DNA of 64,000 nucleotides from NCBI RefSeq assembly GCF_016888335.1, contig NZ_JAFEJG010000004.1:2590930-2654929 (forward strand), in the 5' to 3' direction. Each line of letters opens with the position of its first letter. Position 1 is the stretch's first letter. The notes under the pieces were generated by a model. It worked only from the letters and a program-made list of their open reading frames with translations, was not told the origin of the DNA and searched no databases. Positions 26,418-34,352 of the stretch are shown piece after piece. The translations under genes were made by a program, and so were the position numbers. The stretch comes from Janibacter endophyticus (lineage in GTDB: Bacteria > Actinomycetota > Actinomycetes > Actinomycetales > Dermatophilaceae).

Positions 26418-26437
26418 GCACGAGCCAAGGCTCGTAC
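26418..26437. repeat. Palindromic repeat copy 4
   Basis: GCACGAGCCAAGGCTCGTAC; one arm base has changed. It lies between convergent merR and the PfkB kinase gene. Confidence 0.8.
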
Positions 26438-26455
26438 CAGGCCGCGCGCCCTCTC

Positions 26456-26487
26456 CTCTTCGCACGAGCCTTGGCTCGTGCGAAGAG
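26456..26487. repeat. Palindromic repeat copy 5, extended to 32 bp
   Basis: Core GCACGAGCCTTGGCTCGTGC at 26462-26481, opposite in orientation to copy 4. The symmetry extends through CTCTTC/GAAGAG on each side, giving perfect 15-bp arms around TT. A likely terminator for the PfkB gene. Confidence 0.85.
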
Positions 26488-26491
26488 ACGG

Positions 26492-27409
26492 TCAGCGGAG
26501 GTAGTGGTCGATCTCGGCGACGGTCGGGGCAGCGTCGGGACCGCGACGAGTCACCTTGATCGCCCCGGCCGCGTTGGCGCGACGGCAGGCCTCGACCCAG
26601 CCGGTCCCCTTCGCCCACTCGGCGGCGAGCACACCGGTGTGGGTGTCACCCGCCCCGTTGGTGTCGATCGCCTTCTCCGGGAAACCCTCGACGACCACGG
26701 CTTCCTCCCCCGGGACCGCGAGCGCACACCCCTTCGCGCCGTCGCGGATGATGCTGACCGCCCCCGGAGGCAGGTAGGCGAGCGACGCAGCCGCCGCAGC
26801 GATCATGTCGCTCTCGCCGGTGAGGTCCTCGCCCTCCTCCATGTTGGAGGTCCAGACGTCGGTGAGGGTGAGCATGCGTTCCTGAACCCGCTCGTCGAGC
26901 TCGGCGAAGATCGCCCCCGGGTCGAGGACCACGACGACCTCCGGGTCGAGCGACCCCAGCCAGGTGAGAAGTGGGTCGCGGGTGCGGCCGATGAGGCTGT
27001 ACCCGCTGACACAGACGAGATCCCCGGCGACCGGCGCCGAGGTCGCGAGGGACTCGACGGTGATCTCACGCTCCGCCATCTGGGTCGTGACGAAGGTTCG
27101 CTCCGCGCTCGCCTCCAGCAGGACCACACAGATCCCGGTGTCCTGGCCCGTCGTCATCGGCGCCGACAGGCTGACCCCCTCGGCAGCGAGCGCGGAGCGC
27201 ACGAGGTCCCCGTTCGGGCCCTCGCCGTGGGCGCCTGCGTGGACGCACTCGGCACCCGAGCGCGCCCCTGCGAGAAGGATGTTCACGGCGCCGGCCGCAT
27301 ATCGGTCATGGCCGGTCGCCATGACGTTGGCGCCGCGTCGCGGCAGTGTCGGCACCTCGACGACGACGTCGACGAGGGCCTGTGCGGTATGGATCACCCG
27401 GCTCGGCAT
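26492..27409 (-). CDS. PfkB-family carbohydrate kinase
   Basis: 305-residue sugar or nucleoside kinase of the ribokinase family. The N-terminal GANVMATGHDRYAAGAVNILLAGARSG region resembles the substrate-binding GG motif, and DTNGAGDTHTGVLAAEWA holds the anion hole and catalytic Asp. The substrate is not determined; ribose or a nucleoside is plausible. TAGGCT lies 7 nt before the ATG. The gene is divergent from moxR and convergent with merR. Confidence 0.88.
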   Translation of the reverse strand: MPSRVIHTAQALVDVVVEVPTLPRRGANVMATGHDRYAAGAVNILLAGARSGAECVHAGAHGEGPNGDLVRSALAAEGVSLSAPMTTGQDTGICVVLLEASAERTFVTTQMAEREITVESLATSAPVAGDLVCVSGYSLIGRTRDPLLTWLGSLDPEVVVVLDPGAIFAELDERVQERMLTLTDVWTSNMEEGEDLTGESDMIAAAAASLAYLPPGAVSIIRDGAKGCALAVPGEEAVVVEGFPEKAIDTNGAGDTHTGVLAAEWAKGTGWVEACRRANAAGAIKVTRRGPDAAPTVAEIDHYLR

Positions 27410-27416
27410 GGGCGGG

Positions 27417-27422
27417 AGCCTA
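27417..27422 (-). promoter_or_regulatory. -10 box TAGGCT, leaderless promoter of the PfkB gene
   Basis: TAGGCT on the minus strand, 7 nt before ATG 27409. Confidence 0.6.
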
Positions 27423-27439
27423 CGTGCACACTGGAGGGC

Positions 27440-28339
27440 ATGCCGCAGCGATTCTCCTCCGTCGAGCACGCCCAGACCGCCCTGGCGGATGCCGGCTACA
27501 TCGCCTCGGAGGCCATCGCCACGACCGTCTTCCTCGCCGACGCCCTCGGCAAGCCGCTCCTCGTGGAGGGCCCGGCCGGTGTCGGCAAGACCGAGCTGAG
27601 CAAGGCCGTGGCCACCGCCACCAGGGCCGAGCTCATCCGGTTGCAGTGCTACGAAGGGGTCGACGAGGCCCGCGCCCTCTACGAGTGGAACCACGCCAAG
27701 CAGCTGCTCCGCATCACCGCGGCCGGCGCTCACCACACCCCTGCGGGAGAGGACGAGGCGGACTGGGGCAACGTCAAGGCGGACATCTTCACCGACGAGT
27801 TCCTCCTCGACCGGCCGCTGCTCAAGGCGGTCCGCTCCGAGGTCCCGACCGTCCTGCTCATCGACGAGCTCGACAAGGCCGACGTCGAGATCGAGGGACT
27901 GCTGCTCGAGATCCTCTCGGACTTCGCGGTCACGGTGCCCGAGCTCGGGACGATCGAGGCGAGGCACATCCCCTTCGTCGTGCTGACCTCCAACGCGACC
28001 CGGGAGCTCTCCGAGGCGCTGCGGCGCCGCTGCCTCTACCTGCACATCGACTACCCCGAGGCCGAGCTGGAGCAGCGGATCGTCTCGCTGAAGGTTCCTG
28101 ACCTCGACGCGACGCTCTCGGAGTCGGTGGTGCGCCTTGTCGGTGCCCTGCGCGAGATGCGCTTGCGCAAGTCGCCCTCGGTCGCCGAGACGATCGACTG
28201 GGCCCGCACACTCATCGCGCTCGGCGGCGACCACCTCGACCCCGAGCTCGTCCGCGCCAGCCTCGGGGTGCTCCTCAAGCACCAGGAGGACATCGACCTC
28301 GCGACCGAGAAGCTCGACCTCACCCGTGCCCTCGCCTGA
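27440..28339 (+). CDS. MoxR-type AAA+ ATPase
   Basis: 299 residues. Walker A is VEGPAGVGKTELSKAVA, Walker B is VLLIDELDKADVEIEG, and sensor 1 is VVLTSNATRELSEALRRRC. MoxR ATPases act as chaperones that mature metalloenzymes or complexes together with a VWA protein. The next gene encodes that VWA partner and overlaps this one by 14 bp. GGAGGG precedes the ATG. This MoxR-CoxE-type pair without a CO dehydrogenase beside it occurs widely, and the client is unknown. Confidence 0.9.
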   Translation: MPQRFSSVEHAQTALADAGYIASEAIATTVFLADALGKPLLVEGPAGVGKTELSKAVATATRAELIRLQCYEGVDEARALYEWNHAKQLLRITAAGAHHTPAGEDEADWGNVKADIFTDEFLLDRPLLKAVRSEVPTVLLIDELDKADVEIEGLLLEILSDFAVTVPELGTIEARHIPFVVLTSNATRELSEALRRRCLYLHIDYPEAELEQRIVSLKVPDLDATLSESVVRLVGALREMRLRKSPSVAETIDWARTLIALGGDHLDPELVRASLGVLLKHQEDIDLATEKLDLTRALA

Positions 28340-29813
28340 GGCCCCGACGACGGCCGCGCTCACCGCGCGGGTCGTCGACCTGTCGCGGGCGCTGCGGCGG
28401 CACGGCGTCAACGTCGGGCCGTCCGAGACGGTCGACGCGGCGTCGGCCTGTGCGGCGCTCGGGGTCAGCGACCGGGAGCGGCTGCGCGCCGGGATCGCCG
28501 CCTCGATGATGCGTCGCGAGGGCGACCGGGCGGTCTTCGACCAGCTCTTCGACATCTACTTCCCGGCCGGGGTCGGCGACCGGACCGGGGTCGGTGAGGT
28601 GGAGGCGACGCACGATCCGGTCGAGGCGCGGGCCGCGGCCGAGCGGCTCCGCGACGACCTCGCGACCGCGCTGGCGACCAACGACGAGCGTGAGCTCGAC
28701 CGGCTCGCGGCCCGGGCCGTCGCCGAGCTCGGCGCCCTGAGCAACGACTCCTCGATGGGCGGCTTCTCCGCCAACCAGACCCTCGACCGCCTGGGCCCGC
28801 AGACGACGATCGCGGCCGCGCTGCAGCGCGCGCGGGACGCCGGGGACGTCATGTCCGGATCGGGCGAAGGGAGCGGAGGCAGCGGGTCCGGTGCCGGCGG
28901 CGCCCACGGCCAGGGCTCGCCGTGGCGGCCCGAGCAGCTGAGCGACCGTTTCGACCGCGACGAGATGAGGAGCCGGGTCGCGGCCTTCCGGCGGCGGGTC
29001 GAGCGTGAGGCGACGCGGCGCAACACCGAGGCCCGAGGCACCGAGCGGATCAGCCGGTACGGCGTGCGGGACCCCTTGGAGCGCAAGGACTTCCTGCTCA
29101 CCGGTAAGACCGAGGGGGCCGATCTGCAGGCCGCGATCCGTCCCCTCGCCCGCAAGCTCGCCGCGCGGCTCTCCGCCCGGCAGCGGCGGCAGTCGCGCGG
29201 CACCGTCGACATCCGCCGCACCCTGCGCCGGGCGATGTCGACCGGTGGTGTGCCGATGAGCCCGGCCTACAAGCACCGGCACCGCTCACGCGCCGACATC
29301 GTGCTGATCTGCGACATGTCCGGGTCGGTGGCGGGCTTCTCCCGCTTCACGATGCTGCTGCTCCAGGCGCTGGCCGGGCAGTTCCGTCGGGTGCGCTTCT
29401 TCGGCTTCGTCAACATCTGCGACGACATCACCGACATCGTCACCGGGTCGAGCGTCGGCGAGGACATCAGCAGCCAGGTCGCGCAGCGGGCGAGCCTGTC
29501 GCGCTGGCACGGGAGCAGCGACTACGGCAGCGCGCTCACCGACTTCGTCGACCGGTGGCTCGGCGCGGTCGGGCCGCGGAGCACGGTGATCGTCCTCGGC
29601 GATGCCCGGACCAACGGCACCGAGCCGCACGTCGACGCGCTGCGGACCATCGCCGCCCAGGCCCGCCACGTCGCCTGGCTCAACCCCGAGCCCCACGCGA
29701 GCTGGGACACGGGTGACTCCGTCGCCGGCCGCTACGCGCAGGTCGTCGACATGCACGAGTGCCGCAACATCGACCAGCTCCGCCGATTCGTCGCCCGAGC
29801 CCTCCCCGTCTGA
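28326..29813 (+). CDS. VWA domain protein (CoxE-like)
   Basis: 495 residues from the GTG at 28326, which lies inside the end of moxR. The N-terminal half is helical and charged, with a Gly/Ser linker at about residues 178-195. The C-terminal half is a von Willebrand A domain with the MIDAS motif DMSGSVAGFS, then GSSDYGSAL (the second metal-binding Ser/Thr region) and ILGDARTN. It probably works with the MoxR ATPase to load or remodel a client complex. No signal peptide is seen. Confidence 0.87.
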   Translation: MPSPEAPTTAALTARVVDLSRALRRHGVNVGPSETVDAASACAALGVSDRERLRAGIAASMMRREGDRAVFDQLFDIYFPAGVGDRTGVGEVEATHDPVEARAAAERLRDDLATALATNDERELDRLAARAVAELGALSNDSSMGGFSANQTLDRLGPQTTIAAALQRARDAGDVMSGSGEGSGGSGSGAGGAHGQGSPWRPEQLSDRFDRDEMRSRVAAFRRRVEREATRRNTEARGTERISRYGVRDPLERKDFLLTGKTEGADLQAAIRPLARKLAARLSARQRRQSRGTVDIRRTLRRAMSTGGVPMSPAYKHRHRSRADIVLICDMSGSVAGFSRFTMLLLQALAGQFRRVRFFGFVNICDDITDIVTGSSVGEDISSQVAQRASLSRWHGSSDYGSALTDFVDRWLGAVGPRSTVIVLGDARTNGTEPHVDALRTIAAQARHVAWLNPEPHASWDTGDSVAGRYAQVVDMHECRNIDQLRRFVARALPV

Positions 29814-29830
29814 CCCGCCCCTCCCCCTTC

Positions 29831-29850
29831 GCACGAGCCAAGGCTCCTGC
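29831..29850. repeat. Palindromic repeat copy 6 (degenerate)
   Basis: GCACGAGCCAAGGCTCCTGC, one mismatch in the right arm, preceded by CCCCTTC. It lies after the VWA gene. Confidence 0.75.
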
Positions 29851-29874
29851 CGCTCCCCCAGCCCCTCCCCCTTC

Positions 29875-29894
29875 GCACGAGCCAAGGCCCCTAC
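29875..29894. repeat. Palindromic repeat copy 7 (degenerate)
   Basis: GCACGAGCCAAGGCCCCTAC preceded by CCCCTTC. It ends 3 bp before the stop codon of the DUF559 gene, with its orientation facing copies 8-10 on the other side of that gene. Confidence 0.65.
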
Positions 29895-29897
29895 CCA

Positions 29898-30827
29898 TCA
29901 CGCGGCACGTCGCGAGGCCGCCACCGCGTCCTGGACTCGCCGGTGCAATCCGACAGGGTCATCGAGGTCCTCGGATACAACCCGGACGAACTCCCAGCCC
30001 ATCCCCTCGAGCGCGATCTGTCGCGCCTCGAGCTTTTCCCTCGCTCTCGGCAGCTTCATCTTGTCCCTGCCGTCGTACTCGATCGCGACGCGCTCCCCCT
30101 TGACCCGAAGGTCGAGGCGGCGCTTCCTGCCAGAGGCGAGCGTGACCTCCCACTGCGGGATGAGCTCCCACCCGAGGCGGCCAAGCTCCCAGTGCGTCAA
30201 CGTCTCACCCGCTGACTCATGTCGATGATCGAGCAGCTGCAGGACGTCTCGGGCCCGGGCGATCCCTACCGAACCGCGTGCCGCAGCCAGCGCGGCGTCG
30301 ATCTGCTGCGTGGTGCACCGCTTCGAGTGCAGCGCTCCGTCGCCGGCGACCAGCGCCGCAACTGGGTTGTTCGTCAGGGCGGTACCAACGATCGCGCTCG
30401 GGATGTCGACGGCCCGCGCGCTCTGCCCGAGCATCGGGATGGTCACCGGCACGTTGGGCAGGCCGGTCTCCCTCCGGACGCGGACGCCCTGTCGGATCAC
30501 TCCGTGTCCATCGCTCACCCTGGCCAGCTCGACGGTGCTGAGGTCCGCCCGGGCAAGGGGGAGGTCGTGCAGGAGCACCGCCGAGTGCCCAGCCGCGACC
30601 GGCCCGGAGTGCATGCGAAGCGCAGCAGCCGTCCGCAGCACGTGGAGCTCGGACGGTTCAGCCGCAACCATGGTCGAGTACCACCCACGGTCAAGACGGA
30701 GGATGAGGCCACGTCGCACGAGGATGGTGAGATCCTTCGCCGAGATCCCCCAGGCGCGCGCCTCTTCGGCGCTGAAGAGCGGGACATCGGCGATGCCCTT
30801 GGCGGCCTTCCGCAGGGTTGGTTCCAT
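29898..30827 (-). CDS. AbiEi-like N-domain plus DUF559 endonuclease-fold protein (paralogue A)
   Basis: 309 residues. The N-terminal third has the helix-turn-helix and RLDRGWYST arrangement of proteins labelled AbiEi-type antitoxin. The C-terminal ~110 residues match the DUF559/Vsr-like restriction-endonuclease fold: RRLDLRVKGERVAIEYDG, then REKLEARQIALEGMGWEFVR. It is a clear paralogue of the gene at 45355-46254, sharing RGWY, SAxxLHxLP, SxGET, ExDGxxK and the final RV...EL. Both have TTATCCACA 40 bp upstream of the start, and both are bracketed by inverted palindromic repeats. Nuclease activity is inferred from the fold only. Confidence 0.8.
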   Translation of the reverse strand: MEPTLRKAAKGIADVPLFSAEEARAWGISAKDLTILVRRGLILRLDRGWYSTMVAAEPSELHVLRTAAALRMHSGPVAAGHSAVLLHDLPLARADLSTVELARVSDGHGVIRQGVRVRRETGLPNVPVTIPMLGQSARAVDIPSAIVGTALTNNPVAALVAGDGALHSKRCTTQQIDAALAAARGSVGIARARDVLQLLDHRHESAGETLTHWELGRLGWELIPQWEVTLASGRKRRLDLRVKGERVAIEYDGRDKMKLPRAREKLEARQIALEGMGWEFVRVVSEDLDDPVGLHRRVQDAVAASRRAA

Positions 30828-30866
30828 GAAGCGATCTTGGCGGCTCCGGTCCCCGCCTCCGGCAAG

Positions 30867-30875
30867 TTATCCACA
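30867..30875 (-). promoter_or_regulatory. TTATCCACA (DnaA-box-like) element upstream of DUF559 paralogue A
   Basis: A perfect TTATCCACA (TGTGGATAA in the direction of the gene), its near edge exactly 40 bp from the first base of the start codon. The same word stands at the same distance before paralogue B. It could be a DnaA box or part of the promoter. Confidence 0.6.
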
Positions 30876-30881
30876 GCCAGC

Positions 30882-30901
30882 TTACGAGCCTTGGCTCGTG
30901 C
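30882..30901. repeat. Palindromic repeat copy 8
   Basis: TTACGAGCCTTGGCTCGTGC, in the orientation opposite to copies 6 and 7, followed by GAAGGGGGG. Confidence 0.8.
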
Positions 30902-30989
30902 GAAGGGGGGAGGCCTGTCGGCCCGGTACGAGCCTTGGCTCGTGCGAAGGGGGGAGGCCTGTCGGCCTGGTACGAGCCTTGGCTCGTGC
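30902..30989. repeat. Two tandem 44-bp units, each containing a palindrome (copies 9 and 10)
   Basis: Units 30902-30945 and 30946-30989 differ at one base. Each starts GAAGGGGGGAGGCCTGTCGG and ends with GTACGAGCCTTGGCTCGTGC (30926-30945 and 30970-30989). This is a recent duplication of the whole repeat unit, including the CGAAGGGG word. Confidence 0.9.
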
Positions 30990-31009
30990 GATCTCCAGGG
31001 GATCTCCAG
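30990..31009 (+). promoter_or_regulatory. Two direct repeats GATCTCCAG with 11-bp period
   Basis: GATCTCCAG at 30990-30998 and again at 31001-31009. An 11-bp period is usual for OmpR/PhoB-type regulators, which bind as head-to-tail dimers. The site lies 33 bp upstream of the -10 box of the response regulator, so autoregulation is likely. Confidence 0.6.
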
Positions 31010-31042
31010 ATCGTCCTCCCGCGGACTCCACGAGGTGCTCCC

Positions 31043-31048
31043 TAGCCT
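31043..31048 (+). promoter_or_regulatory. -10 box TAGCCT of the regulator-kinase operon
   Basis: TAGCCT is 6 nt before ATG 31055. Confidence 0.6.
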
Positions 31049-31054
31049 GAGCGC

Positions 31055-31759
31055 ATGGCCACTCCCCCGCCCCGGCGCGTGCTCGTCGTCGAGGACGACC
31101 CCACGATCAACCAGGCGCTCACCGACCGCCTGCTCGCCCTCGGCTACGCCGTGGAGCGGGCGAGCGACGGGCCGGGCGCGGTGGCGACCTTCGAGCGGAC
31201 GGAGCCGGACATCGTCCTGCTCGACCTCATGCTCCCCGGCTTCGACGGGCTCGAGGTCATGCGGCGGATCCAGCCGATCCGCCCCACCCCGGTCCTCATG
31301 CTCACCGCCCGCGATGAGGAGGCCGACATCGTCCTCGGCCTCGGCGTCGGCGCGGACGACTACCTCACCAAGCCCTTCCGCATGCGTGAGGTCGTCGCGC
31401 GCATCGAGGCGCTGCTGCGCCGGGTCGACCGGGCCCGCGAGCTCGCATCGACCAGCACCCCCGCGCTCACCCACGACGGGCTGGTCCTCGACCCCCGCAC
31501 CCGCCGCTGCACCGTCGAGGGCGTCGACGTCCACCTCACGCCGACCGAGTTCGACCTGCTCGCGCTCCTCGCCGCCGACCCCGGCAGCGTCGTGCGCCGC
31601 GAGCGCATCGTCGAGGACCTCTGGGGCTGGGACGAGACCCTCGGCAGCCGCACCCTCGACAGCCACGTCAAGGCCGTCCGCGCCAAGGTCGGCGCCCACC
31701 GGGTCCGGACCGTCCACGGCGTCGGCTACGCCCTCGCCGAGAGCGAAGGGGGATCCTGA
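31055..31759 (+). CDS. OmpR-family response regulator
   Basis: 234 residues. The receiver domain has EDDP near the N-terminus, the phosphorylated Asp in IVLLDLMLPGFDG and the Lys in DDYLTKPFRM. The winged-helix domain starts near residue 130 (LTPTEFDLLALLA, RTLDSHVKAVRAKVG, VHGVGYAL). It overlaps the downstream kinase gene by one base. Direct repeats with an 11-bp period upstream of its promoter are a likely binding site for its own product. Confidence 0.92.
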   Translation: MATPPPRRVLVVEDDPTINQALTDRLLALGYAVERASDGPGAVATFERTEPDIVLLDLMLPGFDGLEVMRRIQPIRPTPVLMLTARDEEADIVLGLGVGADDYLTKPFRMREVVARIEALLRRVDRARELASTSTPALTHDGLVLDPRTRRCTVEGVDVHLTPTEFDLLALLAADPGSVVRRERIVEDLWGWDETLGSRTLDSHVKAVRAKVGAHRVRTVHGVGYALAESEGGS

Positions 31760-34341
31760 TGGACCGCAGCGAACCTCTCGCCGGCATCGGGTCGATCCGC
31801 ACCCGGCTGGCTGTCCTCGTCGGCGTCAGCGTCGTCGTCGCCGCCCTCGTCGGCGCGCTCGGCACCGACGTCGGGGCCCCGCTCTGGCTGACGATCCCGG
31901 CGACGATCGGCCTGGCCCTGCTCATCACCCGGTGGCTCGCCAGCGGCATGACGACACCGCTGCGCCAGATGACCGCCGCCGCGTCGCGCATGGCCGGCGG
32001 GGACTACGACGTCCGGATCGCCACGACCAGCAGCGACGAGATCGCTTCTCTCGCACGGGCCTTCGAGCGGATGGCGGGCGACCTGGCAACCGCCGACGAG
32101 CACCGTCGCCGTCTCGTGGCCACCGTCGCCCACGAGCTGCGGACGCCGCTGACCGCCCAGCGCGCCCTGCTCGAGAACCTCGTCGACGGCGTCATCGCCC
32201 CCGACGACGCGGCGCTGCAGCAGGCGCTCCACCAGTCCGAGCGCCTCAGCGGTCTCGTCACCGATCTGCTCGACCTCTCCCGCGACGACGGCCGCGGCGC
32301 CCCGGTCCGGCCGGCGCAGGTCCGCGTCCGCGACCTGCTCGACCGTGCCGTCGGCGAGGCCGATCTCCAGGGTCGCCAGGTCACCGTCACCGCGCGTGTC
32401 GAGCCGCAGGACCTCACCGTCACCGCCGACCCGGGCCGCCTCCACCAGGTGCTCGCCAACCTCGTCGACAACGCGCTGCGGCACTCCCCCGGCGGCGGGA
32501 CGGTCGAGCTCGTCGCCGAGCGCACCGACGCGCACCGGTGGCAGCTCACCGTCGCTGACGAGGGGCCCGGCCTCTCCCCCGAGCGGGCCGACCGGCTCTT
32601 CTCCCGCTTCGGTGCCGGCGCCTCCGGGGACGGCGGCGGCGGCACCGGCCTCGGTCTGGCCATCGCCGGCTGGGTCGCCGGGATGCACCACGGCACGATC
32701 ACCGCCCTCCCCCAGGACGACGGCACGGCCGGCGCCCGCCTGCGGATGACCCTGCCGGTCGATCCCCCCTTCGCCAGGCCTTCCCGCACCACCCTCCAGC
32801 ACCAGGAGCCCACCGTGACCACCCCTTCGCCGCCCGCCCCGACGACGCCGACGGCGCCCCCACCGACCCCGTCGACAGCCCTCGCCCGCCCGCTCACGAC
32901 GATCCGCGGCTGGTGGCCCGAGCACGACGACCGTCCCCAGCCTCGCGCCCTCGGCGCCGCCCTCGGTGTCGGCCTGCTCGCCGCGCTGCTCCTCCCGGAG
33001 CACACCCCGGGTCTCGGCCTGCTCGTCGTCCTCGTCGCCGGCGGCCTGTCCCTCTGGGCGGCCTCGCCCCGCCGCACCCATGCCCTGTCCTTCGTCACCG
33101 CCGCCCTGGCGATCCCGCTCGCCCTGACGACCATCCTCCGGGCCGACTTCGGCTACGCCGTCCCGGCGCTCATGACCGCGGCCCTCCTCACCGTCCTCGC
33201 CTGCACCGGCGCCCGCTCGCTCACGGGCATCGCCGCGAGCGCCCTCGCCTGGCCCGCGTCGGCCCTGCGCGGGCTGCCGCTGCTCGACCGCACCCTGCGC
33301 GCGATGACCCGCGGCGGCCAGCTCGCCTCGACGCTGCGCATGGGCGCCGTCTCCCTCGTGCTGCTCCTCGTCTTCGGCGGGCTCCTCGCGAGCAGCGACG
33401 CCGTCCTCGGCTCGTGGGTCGACGCGGTGGTCCCCGACATCGGCGACGCGACCGTCTTCCGCGTCTTCACCTTCGTCTTCTTCGCCGGGGTGACCCTCGC
33501 GGGCCTCTACCTCGCGATCAACCCGCCGGCGGTCGAGCACCTCGAGCTCTCGGACCACGTGAGCCACCGCGTCCCCGCCCGCGAGTGGCAGGTGCCGCTC
33601 CTCGTCGTCGTCGGGGTCTTCGTCGCGTGGCTCGTCGCGCAGGCGGCCTCGCTCCTCGGCGGGCACGACTACGTGCTGCGCACGACCGGCGTCACCTACG
33701 CGGAGTCGGCGCGCCAGGGCTTCGGACAGCTCGTCGTCGTCACCGTGCTGACCCTCGCGCTCGTCACCGGCGTCCGCACGTACGGCCTCGCGCAGACCCG
33801 CCGTGACGAGCGACTGCGTACCAGCCTGCTCGCGGCGCTGTGCGTCCTCGCCCTGCTCGTCGTCGGCTCCGCCCTGCGCCGCATGGCCCTCTACCAGCAG
33901 GCCTACGGGTGGACCGAGGCCCGCGTCGTCGGCACGGTCGGCGAGCTGTGGCTCGGCCTCGTGGTGCTCGCCGTCCTCACCTCGCTCTTCACCGGGTGGC
34001 GTCGGCTCGGGCGCGTCGTGGTCCTCACCGGGGCGGCCGCTGTGCTCGTCCTCACCGTCGGCAACACCTCGGCCTTCGTCGCCGAGCGCAACATCGCCCG
34101 CTACGAGGCGACCGGCAAGATCGACATCGGCTATCTCGGCAGCGTCGGGCCAGACGCCGCGCCGACGATCCACGCCAGCTCGCTGCCCGCGGCCGCCAAG
34201 GAGTGCGCCCTCGCCGGCCGGCACGACCACGACGACGCGCTCCTCGCGTGGAACCTCGGCCGCGAACGCGCCCACGAGGTCTACCGCCAGTACCCGGCGG
34301 CCCCGCGCAGCCTCGAGTGCTCGGGGACCCGCTGGGAGTAG
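31759..34341 (+). CDS. Histidine kinase fused in frame to a DUF4153/DUF4173-type membrane protein
   Basis: 860 residues in one open frame. Residues 1-335 form a HAMP histidine kinase: two membrane helices, ATVAHELRTPLTAQ with the phospho-His, NLVDNALRHSP, DEGPGLSPE and GGTGLGLAIA. After a Pro/Thr-rich linker (residues ~340-380) come about ten to twelve membrane helices typical of DUF4153/DUF4173 proteins (FVFFAGVTLAGLYLAINPP, GFGQLVVVTVLTLAL, ARYEATGKIDIGYL). An in-frame GTG at 32815 has AGGAG 6 nt upstream, so the membrane part may also be made separately. The domain pair is usually encoded by neighbouring genes, so either true fusion or loss of a stop codon is possible. Confidence 0.82.
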   Translation: MDRSEPLAGIGSIRTRLAVLVGVSVVVAALVGALGTDVGAPLWLTIPATIGLALLITRWLASGMTTPLRQMTAAASRMAGGDYDVRIATTSSDEIASLARAFERMAGDLATADEHRRRLVATVAHELRTPLTAQRALLENLVDGVIAPDDAALQQALHQSERLSGLVTDLLDLSRDDGRGAPVRPAQVRVRDLLDRAVGEADLQGRQVTVTARVEPQDLTVTADPGRLHQVLANLVDNALRHSPGGGTVELVAERTDAHRWQLTVADEGPGLSPERADRLFSRFGAGASGDGGGGTGLGLAIAGWVAGMHHGTITALPQDDGTAGARLRMTLPVDPPFARPSRTTLQHQEPTVTTPSPPAPTTPTAPPPTPSTALARPLTTIRGWWPEHDDRPQPRALGAALGVGLLAALLLPEHTPGLGLLVVLVAGGLSLWAASPRRTHALSFVTAALAIPLALTTILRADFGYAVPALMTAALLTVLACTGARSLTGIAASALAWPASALRGLPLLDRTLRAMTRGGQLASTLRMGAVSLVLLLVFGGLLASSDAVLGSWVDAVVPDIGDATVFRVFTFVFFAGVTLAGLYLAINPPAVEHLELSDHVSHRVPAREWQVPLLVVVGVFVAWLVAQAASLLGGHDYVLRTTGVTYAESARQGFGQLVVVTVLTLALVTGVRTYGLAQTRRDERLRTSLLAALCVLALLVVGSALRRMALYQQAYGWTEARVVGTVGELWLGLVVLAVLTSLFTGWRRLGRVVVLTGAAAVLVLTVGNTSAFVAERNIARYEATGKIDIGYLGSVGPDAAPTIHASSLPAAAKECALAGRHDHDDALLAWNLGRERAHEVYRQYPAAPRSLECSGTRWE
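32804..32817 (+). promoter_or_regulatory. Internal ribosome site and GTG start inside the kinase fusion
   Basis: AGGAG at 32804-32808, a 6-nt gap, then GTG at 32815. It is in frame and lies at the junction between the kinase and the membrane domain. Confidence 0.5.
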
Positions 34342-34352
34342 CCCGCCCAGGA

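Noticed and set aside
27440-29813. MoxR-VWA pair as part of a CO dehydrogenase locus
   Set aside because: No coxLMS genes flank the pair; orphan MoxR-CoxE-like pairs are common.
29898-30827. An AbiE-type abortive infection system
   Set aside because: Only the AbiEi-like N-terminal domain is present, fused to a DUF559 domain. There is no AbiEii nucleotidyltransferase gene next to either paralogue.
22672-30989. Clustered repeats as a CRISPR array
   Set aside because: Spacing is irregular (24 bp to 3.4 kb), the units are palindromes separated by genes, and no cas genes are present.
31726-34275. Very long open frames on the opposite strand of real genes (here, and at 54895-57432 and 22336-24801)
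   Set aside because: Low-complexity Arg/Gly/Asp/Glu-rich translations antisense to well-recognised proteins are a normal effect of very high G+C.
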